Shown here: in pieces, positions 17,069 to 25,805 of the stretch
How the letters are laid out: every line of letters begins with the position of its first letter
Position numbering within the stretch: the first letter of the stretch is position 1
Origin: Neptunomonas phycophila
GTDB taxonomy: Bacteria > Pseudomonadota > Gammaproteobacteria > Pseudomonadales > Balneatricaceae
Length of the DNA stretch: 64,000 bases
Reading direction: 5' to 3'
Assembly (NCBI RefSeq): GCF_001922575.1
Contig: NZ_MRCI01000001.1
Coordinates: forward strand, 310,001-374,000
Translations under genes and position numbers: made by a program
The notes under the pieces: model-generated
The model's database searches: none
The model's input: only the letters and a program-made list of their open reading frames with translations
What the model was told of the DNA's origin: nothing

Positions 17069-17641
17069 TTAAAGGCGCGGATCAGTATTTTTGATGAGCG
17101 TTTCATGCTTATGCGATTGCAAAAAGGCCGCTAATGCAGGAGTTTCTTCAAGCGATAGTAATTCGCGGAAACTCACCCAGTCGAGTAAACAATACAAACA
17201 AATAGACGGGTAGTGCCACTCATCAAAGCTGCCATTAGCTGCGGCTGCTTCTAACAGATTAATCGTATTTGCAATCCGCTCTTTCTGTAAGTCTGCAATT
17301 AACAGCTCTCCCTCTGTGCTAATGCTGGAACGCGTCAACATGAACAGTGTGATGCATGAGTCATTTACAGCGTCGATCATGGTCAACAGGTTTTCTTGAT
17401 CCCAGCTCATCTGCGCGTGGTTTAACTTGTTCGCTAAATACTTATGAATTACACGTGAGTCGAGTAGGGTTTTATCGTCATCAGTCAAAACTGGAACTTT
17501 CATGACCGGAGTATATTTTCGCAATGCGTCGCGGCCTTCAGGCGAGTAGATATTGAGTGCGATAAACTCATGTGGATAGTTATCCATGAACAAGCGTATG
17601 CGACGTACATAAGGTGAGGTAGTCGATCCAATTAACTGCAT
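17069..17641 (-). CDS. glutathione S-transferase family protein
   Basis: The 190-residue protein has a thioredoxin-like N-terminal domain (about 1-75) with the GST glutathione-site features STTSPYVRRIRLF, KVPVLTDDDKTLLDS (cis-Pro after Val49) and an all-helical C-terminal domain. It is cytosolic and may conjugate or reduce with glutathione; the substrate is unknown. It is slightly shorter than common 200-220-residue GSTs. GGAG precedes the ATG. It is convergent with the phasin gene and shares its terminator region. Confidence 0.85.
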   Translation of the reverse strand: MQLIGSTTSPYVRRIRLFMDNYPHEFIALNIYSPEGRDALRKYTPVMKVPVLTDDDKTLLDSRVIHKYLANKLNHAQMSWDQENLLTMIDAVNDSCITLFMLTRSSISTEGELLIADLQKERIANTINLLEAAAANGSFDEWHYPSICLYCLLDWVSFRELLSLEETPALAAFLQSHKHETLIKNTDPRL

Positions 17642-17956
17642 GTTGTTCTCCAGTGGAATTCGGTAGCGGCTTTGTTAGCTAAGGCCAGTATAAAGAATAA
17701 ATAGGCTGCGTAAGACTGTAATTTTGGAACAAAGAGTTAAAGGTTAAGCCTCATTAAATATACGGTAAGACGATAATAGTTATTGCCCATGAGTAATAGA
17801 CATGATAAATAGCATTTTTAAAAAGTAGCTTAAAAATTGATTCGTACCGAGAGGTTATCAACCTAGTTACTTACCGACCTTTAACCCCAACCGTTGGGGT
17901 GCCCAGACCGTCAGATATGATGTGGCAAGCATCGGCCAGCGAGGATACTGACGCCT
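17642..17956. other. 315-nt intergenic region between divergent GST and M42 genes
   Basis: This AT-rich stretch must contain promoters for both divergent genes. The only clear structure is a 7-bp hairpin, ACCCCAA (17884-17890) with TTGGGGT (17894-17900), in the leader of the M42 gene. I see no RNA gene or coding potential beyond short overlapping frames. Confidence 0.6.
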
Positions 17957-19090
17957 ATGGAACACACATCTACACCGCCTTCAAACGATCGATCGGGACC
18001 CGTTTCTTCGGTCATTCCACGTCGTTTTTTAGACTTATTAGCTATTTTGCTGCGAAGCCCCAGTGTTGTGGGAGCCGAGCATTCTTTTTTCCGTGTTCTT
18101 AAGCGTGAACTAGAAGAGCGCGGTGCGCAGGTAAGCTGGTATGAGGGTGTGTTAGTGGCTCAAGGCGCTCGGCCTAAAAGCGTTATGTTCTCGGCACACA
18201 TCGACCGTCACGGTTTGGTGTGCACTGGACCGAATGAGTTTCAGTATGCCGCGTTTGTGGCGAGTGCACGTTCTGATTTGCTGGGTAACTCGGTCAGCGA
18301 GCAGTTGATGAATAAGATCGTACATCGCTTTGAATCCGAATCAGTCTATGCATATGAGCCGTGGTCAGGGGCTTATCATGGAAGCGGGGTGATTGATCGA
18401 GCGTATATTTGTGAGCACCGTAACAACCTGATTTTTGAGTTGGCGGGCATGAACCACTTAGCTGCAGGTACACCAGTTGCTTTTCAAGACCGCTTAAAGC
18501 AAACCGATCAAGCATTAGTCGGCCAGTTAGATAACGTATTAACGGCTGCAGCTTTAGTGTATTTATTTGAGCTGGGTTTTGAAGGAACGGCCTTTTTTAC
18601 CGCGCAGGAAGAAGCCGGAAAAAGTTGGCGGTATTTGCTGGAGTGGTTTAGGCGTTTTGGCGAAACAACCAACCAATTGATAGTGGTGGACACTAGCCCG
18701 TATCCAGATTTAGAAGCAGCAGGCCAACAGCATGTTGTATTACGAAACAAAGACGCGAACGCCACATTCAATGAGCCATTAACCCAGCGTCTATCTCATT
18801 TATGTGATGAGTTAGGGTTACGTTATCAATTTAAAGACCGTTATGTTGAAGCAATGAATGCGATACAAAAAGCAAAAGGCGAGGAGCCTTCATCATTAGG
18901 CTCGACTGAGATGGGGCGTATTATTGCCGCATCGAATGGCTTGGTAGATGGTACCACCTTGCAAATACCCACGTCTGGTTATCATACCTTGTCAGAGTCG
19001 GCGCCATTGGCATCGGTTTCTGGATTTTTAAATATCTTGTCTGGCCTATGTGGCTTGGCTCAACCCGCAGAGGGGCGTTTGGATGTATAA
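17957..19090 (+). CDS. M42-family-like metallopeptidase
   Basis: The 377-residue protein matches the M42/M20-type di-metal aminopeptidase layout: His81-x-Asp83 (SAHIDRHG), Asp192 (GQLDN), Glu218-Glu219 (TAQEEAG), Asp245 (VVDTSP) and His343 (SGYHTLSE). These correspond to the metal ligands and catalytic Glu of the family, so activity is likely. It has no signal peptide and is probably cytosolic. Its last 8 nt overlap the start of the ATP-grasp ligase gene, implying coupled expression. Its likely substrate is a peptide made or trimmed with that ligase; this is inference. Confidence 0.8.
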   Translation: MEHTSTPPSNDRSGPVSSVIPRRFLDLLAILLRSPSVVGAEHSFFRVLKRELEERGAQVSWYEGVLVAQGARPKSVMFSAHIDRHGLVCTGPNEFQYAAFVASARSDLLGNSVSEQLMNKIVHRFESESVYAYEPWSGAYHGSGVIDRAYICEHRNNLIFELAGMNHLAAGTPVAFQDRLKQTDQALVGQLDNVLTAAALVYLFELGFEGTAFFTAQEEAGKSWRYLLEWFRRFGETTNQLIVVDTSPYPDLEAAGQQHVVLRNKDANATFNEPLTQRLSHLCDELGLRYQFKDRYVEAMNAIQKAKGEEPSSLGSTEMGRIIAASNGLVDGTTLQIPTSGYHTLSESAPLASVSGFLNILSGLCGLAQPAEGRLDV

Positions 19091-20549
19091 AACATTAGTC
19101 GTTGTTGATAACGAAACCCAACTGGCTGATATGTCAGCGTTTGATGCGGTGACGTTTGAGCGTTATTTAGCGGACTATCCTAAACGTAATGAGCGTAAAA
19201 CTCGGCTTATTAATCTATGTGATACGCGTCAGTATTTAAGCCGCGGGTACTATTGTTCTTTGTTGGCTGAAGCACGCCAACACAAAGTGCTCCCAAGTGT
19301 GAGTGCGATTAATGATCTGCGTGACAGTGATGAGAAAACCCTCAGCTTACAGTTAAGTGCGGCCCTCGCTGGTGTCCCTAGCGACAAAACGATCACCTTG
19401 ATGATTTTCTTTGGACAGCTGGCTGATAGCCAGGCAATACCGGATGAGCGTTTAGCAAAGTTTGCGCGCCAAGTGTTTGATCAATATCCAGCGCCTATTT
19501 TGAAAGTGTCGTTAACGCCCGCTCACAAGCAATCGCCTTGTATTGTTGAGCGTTATGCTTATGCGCAGTTAGAAGGCGATCTTAAATCGGCTTTTTTAGA
19601 GCAGTTGTCTTCTTTTGTTGAAAATGTATGGCGAACACCCACTAGCCGCAAGCGTGCACGTTGGGAGATGGCTATTTTGGTGAATCCTAACGAAAAGCAG
19701 CCGCCGAGTGACAAAGTGGCGATCAGTCGTTTTATTAAAGCGGCGAGCAAAGTTGGCATTCATGCAGAAGCCTTATCCGCAGAAGAGTTAGGACCATTAA
19801 GCCAGTATGATGCGCTGTTTATTCGTGAGACTACGGCGATTGATCATCACACATATCGCTTAGCGCGCAAGGCAGAGAAGGAAGGTTTGGTTGTTATTGA
19901 TGACGCGACTTCTATTTTGCGATGCTGCAATAAAGTCTTTTTGCACGACGCATTTAGTTACAACGGAGTCCCATCACCTAAAACAGAAGTGGTGATTGCT
20001 GCCAGCGAAGCGGATTTAGATGCTGTTGAGCAATCATTTGGTTATCCCCTTGTATTGAAAATGCCAGAAGGGTCATTTTCTAAAGGTGTTTATAAGGTAA
20101 AGGACCGCACGGAGTTAAAAGAGCGTTTAGAAGAACTGTTTGTTGATACGGCTTTGGTGTTAGCGCAAGAATACCTTTATACGGATTACGATTGGCGTAT
20201 TGGGGTGCTCAATGGTCGCGCGATTTATGCATGCAAATACATGATGGCACGCAACCATTGGCAAATTTATAACCACGAATCTAAGCGTTTTAACTCGGGT
20301 GGTTTTGAAACCCTACCCACATTTGAAGTTCCAAGAGCGGTATTGCAGGCAGCGCTTAAAGCCTGCGATATGATTGGTAATGGCCTGTACGGTGTGGATA
20401 TAAAACAAAAAGATAACCAAGTGTATGTTATTGAAGTAAATGACAACCCAAGTATCGATCACAAGGTAGAAGACGTGTACTTAGGGAATGAGCTATACAT
20501 GGTCATTATGACTGAATTTGCCAATCGTTTAGAAAAGCGCGGACGATAG
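19083..20549 (+). CDS. RimK-type ATP-grasp ligase with RLAN N-terminal domain
   Basis: The 488-residue protein has an N-terminal RimK-like ATP-grasp-associated domain (about 1-200, with ETQLADMSAFDAVTFERYL and RGYYCSLLAEARQHKV) and a C-terminal ATP-grasp ligase (about 215-485) with YPLVLKMPEGSFSKGVYKV and the metal site VIEVNDNPSID. It resembles enzymes that add amino acids to a peptide or protein carboxylate. The start at 19083 lies inside the M42 gene with GAGGGG upstream; a start at 19050 is less likely. The substrate is unknown. It is next to a convergent GNAT-C39 peptidase gene that often accompanies this family. Confidence 0.85.
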   Translation: MYKTLVVVDNETQLADMSAFDAVTFERYLADYPKRNERKTRLINLCDTRQYLSRGYYCSLLAEARQHKVLPSVSAINDLRDSDEKTLSLQLSAALAGVPSDKTITLMIFFGQLADSQAIPDERLAKFARQVFDQYPAPILKVSLTPAHKQSPCIVERYAYAQLEGDLKSAFLEQLSSFVENVWRTPTSRKRARWEMAILVNPNEKQPPSDKVAISRFIKAASKVGIHAEALSAEELGPLSQYDALFIRETTAIDHHTYRLARKAEKEGLVVIDDATSILRCCNKVFLHDAFSYNGVPSPKTEVVIAASEADLDAVEQSFGYPLVLKMPEGSFSKGVYKVKDRTELKERLEELFVDTALVLAQEYLYTDYDWRIGVLNGRAIYACKYMMARNHWQIYNHESKRFNSGGFETLPTFEVPRAVLQAALKACDMIGNGLYGVDIKQKDNQVYVIEVNDNPSIDHKVEDVYLGNELYMVIMTEFANRLEKRGR

Positions 20550-20586
20550 ACCAGCAGGCAAGGCCGCTTAGCTCATCTATCATTAA

Positions 20587-20621
20587 GCGCCGACAAGGAG
20601 TTCTCCTGTCGGCGTTTTTTA
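20587..20621 (+). terminator. intrinsic terminator after ATP-grasp gene
   Basis: The stem CGCCGACA (20588-20595) / TGTCGGCG (20607-20614), with a further AGGAG/CTCC inner pairing, is followed by six T residues. It ends the M42-ligase operon before the convergent GNAT-C39 gene. Confidence 0.88.
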
Positions 20622-20639
20622 TGAGTCCGTATTGTGTTT

Positions 20640-21800
20640 TTAAGAGAGGTTATTACTGTGGGCTGCGTTTTCTATGATGATGGCGGTGCGTAAACGCTCA
20701 CGTCCAAAGCAGGCCATGTGGTTAAAGTTTTCTCGGGCAATAGGAATATGCTGGCAGTCGAGAGGGTCTTGCGACAAGTCGTCTGGGTCGGGATCGTGTA
20801 CATATAAACAATCATCATCCATGGCTGTGACAACAACCCAATGAGGTGCTTTGCGGCCATCCATACGGTAGGTGCTAATTAGAAGAATAATGGTGGCATG
20901 GCGCACTAACGCTTGTTGTATTTGTTCTTGGGTGATGTCCTCATAATTCACCTGTAAGCCCGCATTATGCGCTTGATCCTTAAAGTGCTGATCAACAACA
21001 CCCATGATGTGCTTTTTGTGATCGGAGCGTACGCCCTCTATAAATAATGGCGTGCGCGTATTGATATAAACCGCTGAAACAAATCCTCGATAGTGCGCCG
21101 CTAACGCTAAACCGACCGGGTGGCACCCCCCGTGACCAGAGGTCATAAAAATAGTTGTGGCTTCTCGCCAGATATCAAGTTCTTCTAGCTGTGTTAATGC
21201 CCGCTCAGGCTGCAGTGTTGCCATCGCCATGAGCAAAGATGCAGGCCCGCATGTAAACTCGGTGGTTTGCTGGTACCAAGGCGTATTCCGCACATTGGGC
21301 GCACAAGCTCCTCTGAGTATACGTTTTTGCATACGAAGGGCGTCGCTATGGTCTTCGTAGTAGTCTCTGTATTCATCGAAACACCAGTAACCTAAACGGC
21401 GATATAAAGTGATAGCGGGCGTATTATTTTTTGAGACTTCCAGACGCATAAAAAAACGTCCTTTCTCAGCCGCGTTGTTTTCTAAAGCCGTTAACAGGGC
21501 TTGCCCTGCACCGGTTTTGCGGCCTGTTGGCATGATCGCTAATGAATAGAGCCGAGCTAAGCGGGTGCCTTTATGCAAAAGAACCAGTCCATAGCCGAAA
21601 ATAGTGGCGTTATTTTCTACCACTAAAAAAATACGATTGTTAGCTTGCAGCCAATGCTTTAATCGTCGGCGAGACAATTTATCGCCAAGAAAGCACGTAT
21701 TTTCGACTTGCTCAAGCACATCTAAATCAGAGATAGCGGCTTGGCGTATCGTTAGCGTAGGTGGTACAGAAGTGGATGTGTCTAAATTGGCATTGGGCAT
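20640..21800 (-). CDS. GNAT acetyltransferase-C39-like peptidase fusion
   Basis: The 386-residue protein joins an N-terminal GNAT domain (about 15-160, with the acetyl-CoA loop PTGRKTGAGQALL at 91-103 and YRRLGYW) to a C39/papain-like peptidase domain (about 172-386). The peptidase keeps Cys184 (EFTCGPASL), His320 (APHWVVV) and Asp336 (VHDPDP), so a catalytic triad is plausible. There is no ABC transporter or signal peptide, unlike bacteriocin C39 proteases. I chose ATG 21800 over TTG 21809. It is convergent to the ATP-grasp gene; a joint role in making and trimming a peptide is inferred. Confidence 0.83.
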   Translation of the reverse strand: MPNANLDTSTSVPPTLTIRQAAISDLDVLEQVENTCFLGDKLSRRRLKHWLQANNRIFLVVENNATIFGYGLVLLHKGTRLARLYSLAIMPTGRKTGAGQALLTALENNAAEKGRFFMRLEVSKNNTPAITLYRRLGYWCFDEYRDYYEDHSDALRMQKRILRGACAPNVRNTPWYQQTTEFTCGPASLLMAMATLQPERALTQLEELDIWREATTIFMTSGHGGCHPVGLALAAHYRGFVSAVYINTRTPLFIEGVRSDHKKHIMGVVDQHFKDQAHNAGLQVNYEDITQEQIQQALVRHATIILLISTYRMDGRKAPHWVVVTAMDDDCLYVHDPDPDDLSQDPLDCQHIPIARENFNHMACFGRERLRTAIIIENAAHSNNLS

Positions 21801-21930
21801 GGTTGGCAAGCACTCATTGCGTTGTGCAACGTAAAAATATCAAACAATAATTGCTGATAATGAGGCTTTTGGTGGGTGAATAAAAGTAGATGAGTACCGA
21901 ATGAGTGAAATAAACGTTACTGCGAAGAGG

Positions 21931-21975
21931 GGCGTTAAGAGCGGGAGTCGTAGAAATATTTCCCGGCCTTAACGC
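21931..21975 (-). terminator. hairpin downstream of PEP-CTERM gene
   Basis: GCGTTAAG (21932-21939) pairs with CTTAACGC (21968-21975), with inner GGGA/TCCC pairing. It lies directly after the stop of the minus-strand PEP-CTERM gene, but has no T-run, so it is only a possible terminator. Confidence 0.4.
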
Positions 21976-21982
21976 TTGAGTA

Positions 21983-22510
21983 TTAGGCTGTTTTAGTGCG
22001 GTAAGAAGCTCCAGAAACTAACAGCAAGCCTGCTGCTAGCAAAGCTAGTGTACCGGGGGCAGGCACATCATAGGCATCACTATATACTGGGCTCATGGTG
22101 TAGCTGTTATTGGTGTCATCACCAATGGTGTAAGTAAAGTCGACATCAAAAGAGCTAAGGTCCGTATCATCTACTCCGGTAGAGTCTTCTAAACCAAGCA
22201 CGCGAAAGGTAGTAACGCCGGGATCCTCAAATGTGTAAGGTGTTCCTGCATAATGTTCGGTTTTAAAGACAAACTCTGAACCATTCCACATAAAAAGCCC
22301 GAATAACCCACCGCTCACAATATCGGGGAGTGTGACGCTCTCGAAAATACCAGCAGATCCCGGCTCAATAGAAAAGTCGATACCCATAAAAGTGGTTGTG
22401 GTGATAGGGGCCGCATTAACAGGCGCGGTCAGTGCGAAAGTTGTTAGTAATGGCAGAATACAGATTTTACAACGTCGATAAATCTCTGCCTTTCGTAACG
22501 GATAAAACAT
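21983..22510 (-). CDS. PEP-CTERM sorting-domain protein
   Basis: The 175-residue protein has a leader (positive KAEIYRRCK then hydrophobic ILPLLTTFALTAPVNAA, cut near residue 34), an acidic secreted core rich in Thr, Asp and Ser, and a C-terminal sorting tag: VPAPGTLALLAAGLLLVSGA then RTKTA. The PAP variant of the PEP motif plus helix plus basic end is the signal processed by exosortase. The core has no recognised domain. ATG 22510 with GGAG upstream is preferred over TTG 22525. No exosortase or polysaccharide genes are near, so the sorting machinery must be elsewhere. Confidence 0.8.
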   Translation of the reverse strand: MFYPLRKAEIYRRCKICILPLLTTFALTAPVNAAPITTTTFMGIDFSIEPGSAGIFESVTLPDIVSGGLFGLFMWNGSEFVFKTEHYAGTPYTFEDPGVTTFRVLGLEDSTGVDDTDLSSFDVDFTYTIGDDTNNSYTMSPVYSDAYDVPAPGTLALLAAGLLLVSGASYRTKTA

Positions 22511-22550
22511 GCTGAAAATCTCCAAATCAAAAGGCCTTTCTTAAGGTAAA

Positions 22551-22565
22551 GCAACAAATATGCCT
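22551..22565 (-). promoter_or_regulatory. sigma54-like promoter of PEP-CTERM gene
   Basis: On the minus strand AGGCATATTTGTTGC has GG and GC separated by 10 nt, with GGCA at -24 and TTGC at -12, close to TGGCAC-N5-TTGC. It lies 41-55 nt before the ATG at 22510. RpoN control of PEP-CTERM genes through PrsK/PrsR is known in other species, which supports the reading. Confidence 0.6.
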
Positions 22566-22661
22566 GATAAGCTAATAGGCCTGTAAAGCATATACTTAAC
22601 ACAAGATTAATAAAACAAGCGTTTGAAAATCAGTGTGTAATTGCTCTTAATCGTAAAGAAA

Positions 22662-22678
22662 GCTGACAATTTGTCAGC
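22662..22678. promoter_or_regulatory. palindrome, possible activator site
   Basis: GCTGACAA-T-TTGTCAGC is a perfect 17-nt palindrome about 97 nt upstream of the sigma54-like -24 element. Its position suits an enhancer-binding protein such as a PrsR-type regulator; it could also form a small RNA hairpin. Confidence 0.5.
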
Positions 22679-22797
22679 GCATAGAGTGCACATAAACCCC
22701 GAAAGTTCCTTGGTATAAAAGTTTCTTGGGTATAGCAGAAAGCAGGATTAGCTTAGTACTTAGCGTGGATGCCTAAGATAAGAGGGGAGCATACAGA

Positions 22798-22829
22798 TAA
22801 CAAGAGCCGTCAATAAGAGGCTCTTGTTA
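22798..22829 (-). terminator. hairpin after Rap1a-like gene
   Basis: An 11-bp stem (TAACAAGAGCC, 22798-22808, with GGCTCTTGTTA, 22819-22829) lies 31 nt downstream of the minus-strand stop. The T-tract is weak, so efficiency is uncertain. Confidence 0.55.
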
Positions 22830-22859
22830 AGAAGATCATGTCAGGAAAGTGATGACGTA

Positions 22860-23279
22860 TTAGGGTTGAGTTGCGGGTTTATTAGCAAACTCTTCGCAAG
22901 GGTAGCCCAACACAAACGTGTTATATACGCTAATCTGAACCGGCTCAGAGGCTTTCTCTGGGTTCTCTTTTATGTAAGCAATAACTTCATCAAGTAGCTC
23001 TTGAGACTGTTTACCGGCAGGTAGGCAGACAAAGTTACGTTTTACCGCCCCTTTTTGTCCCAACATGTTACCCACTAAATTAAAGCCGTTGATCATACCG
23101 CCTACAAATCCAGAACAAGATCCTGCGTTTAGCGCACGGTTAACTGCATCTTGTGGTGTTTCTTTGCCGGGAGATTGATAGAGGTTATTACACTTGTCAT
23201 AAAACTCTTGGCTGGTAAGTGCGTAAGACTGGCTGCTGAAAAGGGAAAGTAGTAAGGCAGCAGAAAGAAGTCCTTTCAT
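22860..23279 (-). CDS. Rap1a/Tai-family secreted protein
   Basis: The 139-residue protein has a clear signal peptide (MKGLLSAALLLSLFSSQSYA) and a mature helical domain with four cysteines spaced as in the Rap1a/Tai family: DKCNNLY, GSCSGFV, NFVCLPAG and GYPCEEF. Family founders are periplasmic immunity proteins that neutralise type VI secretion amidases, though many members stand alone with unknown roles. No effector or T6SS gene is adjacent, so immunity is not shown. AAGGAT precedes the ATG. A general periplasmic role is equally possible. Confidence 0.75.
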   Translation of the reverse strand: MKGLLSAALLLSLFSSQSYALTSQEFYDKCNNLYQSPGKETPQDAVNRALNAGSCSGFVGGMINGFNLVGNMLGQKGAVKRNFVCLPAGKQSQELLDEVIAYIKENPEKASEPVQISVYNTFVLGYPCEEFANKPATQP

Positions 23280-23535
23280 GAGATTATCCTTAATTTTTTG
23301 AAAAGCTGTTTGAACTTTACCATAAAGAATGAAAGATCGTTATCTTCATTAGATGGGGTCGATGAAATTTTCGTATGAGTTAGCAGGGATAATTGGGTAG
23401 CCTGTGAATTAAGGTCTTGGCTAAGTACTCTTTTCCTCTGGATACGTCCAAAGTAGTAAGGTTTGTACTATGCTGATGATAACTAATGAGGAGACTATTA
23501 ATTTTGATAAAACTGTATAAAAACGAGAGTGCTTA

Positions 23536-25707
23536 ATGGCGTTGCAGCGTATTTATAGCCAGCGTAAATTAATAACGGCATTTGTTTTCCTGTTAACGCT
23601 AGCGATCGGCTTGTATGGGGTCACATTAGGTCATTCGTTAGCCGATGCGCATCTTCGTGCGCAAATGAGTGCTTTGGGTAATGCTAAGGCTCGATTTTTA
23701 GAAAGTCGATTAGGTCATATTCTGACTTCCACGCGCATCATGGCGCTTGAAATTAATCGCAACAACGGCACCATCAACAATTTTGATGAATTTGCATCAG
23801 AGATCATCAGCTCCTTGGGCGGTATCTCTAATTTGCAGTTAGCCCCTGACGGTATTGTGACTGAAATATACCCTCTAACGGGTAATGAGAAAGCGTTGGG
23901 TCATAACATACTCCGGGATGATAAGCGTCGGGATGAGGCGCTACTCGCGATTAAAGAACGTCACTTAACGTTAGCCGGCCCTTTTGAGTTAGTTCAGGGC
24001 GGCATCGCCGTTATCGGACGTTATCCTGTTTTTTTGGATGCCGAGGTTGGGAGCCGGTTTTGGGGGTTTTGTTCCGTCGTTATCTATTTGGAAGAACTCC
24101 TCAAACAGGCTTACCTTGAAGACCTATTGGAACAGGGCTATGGGTATCAGTTGTCACGTACCGATCCTGTGTCTAAAGCGCCTTATATTTTTTTGAAATC
24201 CGGTTTTGAGCTAGAAGGTATTAGTGAAACTGTCAGTATTAATGTGCCAAATTCTAGCTGGCTTTTGACGGTGTATGAGCCTCATCATGGGGTTGAGTTA
24301 ATTGATGTGTTGGGGGGAGTGCTTAGCGTATTTTTTGCGGGATTGTTGGCTTTTCTGGCAAATTACTATATGCGTAAACCGGAGGTGCTCAAACTCATCG
24401 TTGATGAGAAGACTGCCGAGTTAGAGCAGCTTGCTTTCTATGACCCACTGACGGGTTTGGCAAACCGGCGATTGCTCATTGAACATTTAAAATATGCTGT
24501 GAATAAGTCCATCAGGAATAATATTCAGTCAGCTTTGTTGTATCTGGACTTAGACGACTTTAAGCGTATTAACGATTCCCTAGGGCATGAAATAGGGGAT
24601 GGTTTATTAGAAGAAGTGTCGACACGCATCGTCAATAATATTCGTAAAGGTGATATTGCCGCACGCTTAGGGGGAGATGAGTTTGCGGTGTTATTTGTTA
24701 ACTTTTCAAGTACCCATAACATTAGTCAATTGGTGAGCAAGCTGATCCAAGTTATTGAGGCGCCAATGCTATTACAAAAAAAATCATTGTCTATCTCTAC
24801 TTCCATCGGGATTACCTTGATACCTGCTGATAGTGATGATGTGCCCACGTTGCTTAAAAATGCAGATATTGCTATGTACGCGGCTAAGCGTAAAGGAAAA
24901 GGCGGCTTTAAGTTTTTCGATAGTGCCTTGCAGCAAGCGGCGTTAGATCGTTTACGAATAGAGGAAGGGCTAATCCAAGCACTAGAACGGGATGAGTTCC
25001 GTTTGTACTACCAGCCGATTGTAAATTTAAATACTGAAAAAGTAGTTAGCTATGAGGCATTAATACGCTGGGAGCATCCTGAAAGCGGGCTGTTAAGCCC
25101 GGATAAGTTTATTGCTATTGCTGAAGAAAGCGGCATTTTGCTGCAGATGGGTTATTGGGCTATTAATCAAGCCTGTTTATTGATTAAGAATACGGCCTAC
25201 TTAGGGGACGAGCGCTTTGGGGTGGCGGTTAATTTATCTCCGAGGCAGTTCACGGATGCGGAACTTGTTCCGACTATCGAGCGTTTTATTAAAAAATACG
25301 AGATAGATGCGAAATATTTGGAAGTTGAAGTGACTGAGACTGCTTTAATGGACTGCTTAGACGAGGCTTGTGCAACATTGGATAAGCTCCGTGCTATGGG
25401 TATTAATGTTGCTATTGATGATTTTGGTACAGGCTACTCCTCCTTATCTTTATTGAAGCGTTTACCTGTGGATAAATTGAAAATAGACCGTAGTTTTATT
25501 ATGGACTTGGAAACCGATGAGAGCGGCCGAAAAATTGTTGGTACACTTATTTCGATGGCTCACACGTTAGAGTTAACAGTTGTAGCAGAAGGGATAGAAA
25601 CCCCTAGTCAGTGTGCTATTTTACAATCGTTAGGGTGTGAGCAAGGGCAGGGGTATTTCTTTAGTAAGCCAAAATCTATCGAACATTATTATGAAGGCTT
25701 ACCTTAA
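23536..25707 (+). CDS. CHASE-GGDEF-EAL c-di-GMP enzyme
   Basis: The 723-residue inner-membrane protein has an N-terminal helix (about 12-33), a periplasmic CHASE sensor domain (about 45-245), a second helix (about 255-278), a GGDEF domain and an EAL domain. The cyclase motif GGDEF is intact at 379-383 with an I-site RKGD five residues before it. The EAL motif is at 507-509 with DDFGTGYSS further on. Both synthesis and breakdown of c-di-GMP are therefore possible, with the sensor deciding the balance. It has its own 5' region and is likely transcribed alone. Confidence 0.92.
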   Translation: MALQRIYSQRKLITAFVFLLTLAIGLYGVTLGHSLADAHLRAQMSALGNAKARFLESRLGHILTSTRIMALEINRNNGTINNFDEFASEIISSLGGISNLQLAPDGIVTEIYPLTGNEKALGHNILRDDKRRDEALLAIKERHLTLAGPFELVQGGIAVIGRYPVFLDAEVGSRFWGFCSVVIYLEELLKQAYLEDLLEQGYGYQLSRTDPVSKAPYIFLKSGFELEGISETVSINVPNSSWLLTVYEPHHGVELIDVLGGVLSVFFAGLLAFLANYYMRKPEVLKLIVDEKTAELEQLAFYDPLTGLANRRLLIEHLKYAVNKSIRNNIQSALLYLDLDDFKRINDSLGHEIGDGLLEEVSTRIVNNIRKGDIAARLGGDEFAVLFVNFSSTHNISQLVSKLIQVIEAPMLLQKKSLSISTSIGITLIPADSDDVPTLLKNADIAMYAAKRKGKGGFKFFDSALQQAALDRLRIEEGLIQALERDEFRLYYQPIVNLNTEKVVSYEALIRWEHPESGLLSPDKFIAIAEESGILLQMGYWAINQACLLIKNTAYLGDERFGVAVNLSPRQFTDAELVPTIERFIKKYEIDAKYLEVEVTETALMDCLDEACATLDKLRAMGINVAIDDFGTGYSSLSLLKRLPVDKLKIDRSFIMDLETDESGRKIVGTLISMAHTLELTVVAEGIETPSQCAILQSLGCEQGQGYFFSKPKSIEHYYEGLP

Positions 25708-25805
25708 TATAATTACTCATGAGGCCGGCTCTGGATAGCGGCTAATTTTGTAAAGGGCATTTTTGTCGTGCGGGATGTTCACGTGCCCATTTAGCAGGAG
25801 GCATA

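Larger units (their letters stand above)
22511..22859. other. 349-nt intergenic region with regulatory elements
   Basis: This stretch between two minus-strand genes holds the sigma54-like promoter and upstream palindrome of the PEP-CTERM gene, and the terminator hairpin of the Rap1a-like gene. I see no coding frame or RNA gene in it. Confidence 0.7.

Noticed and set aside
22860-23279. Toxin-immunity island together with the Fic-like pair
   Set aside because: The two loci are over 8 kb apart, with unrelated genes between and no secretion or effector gene.
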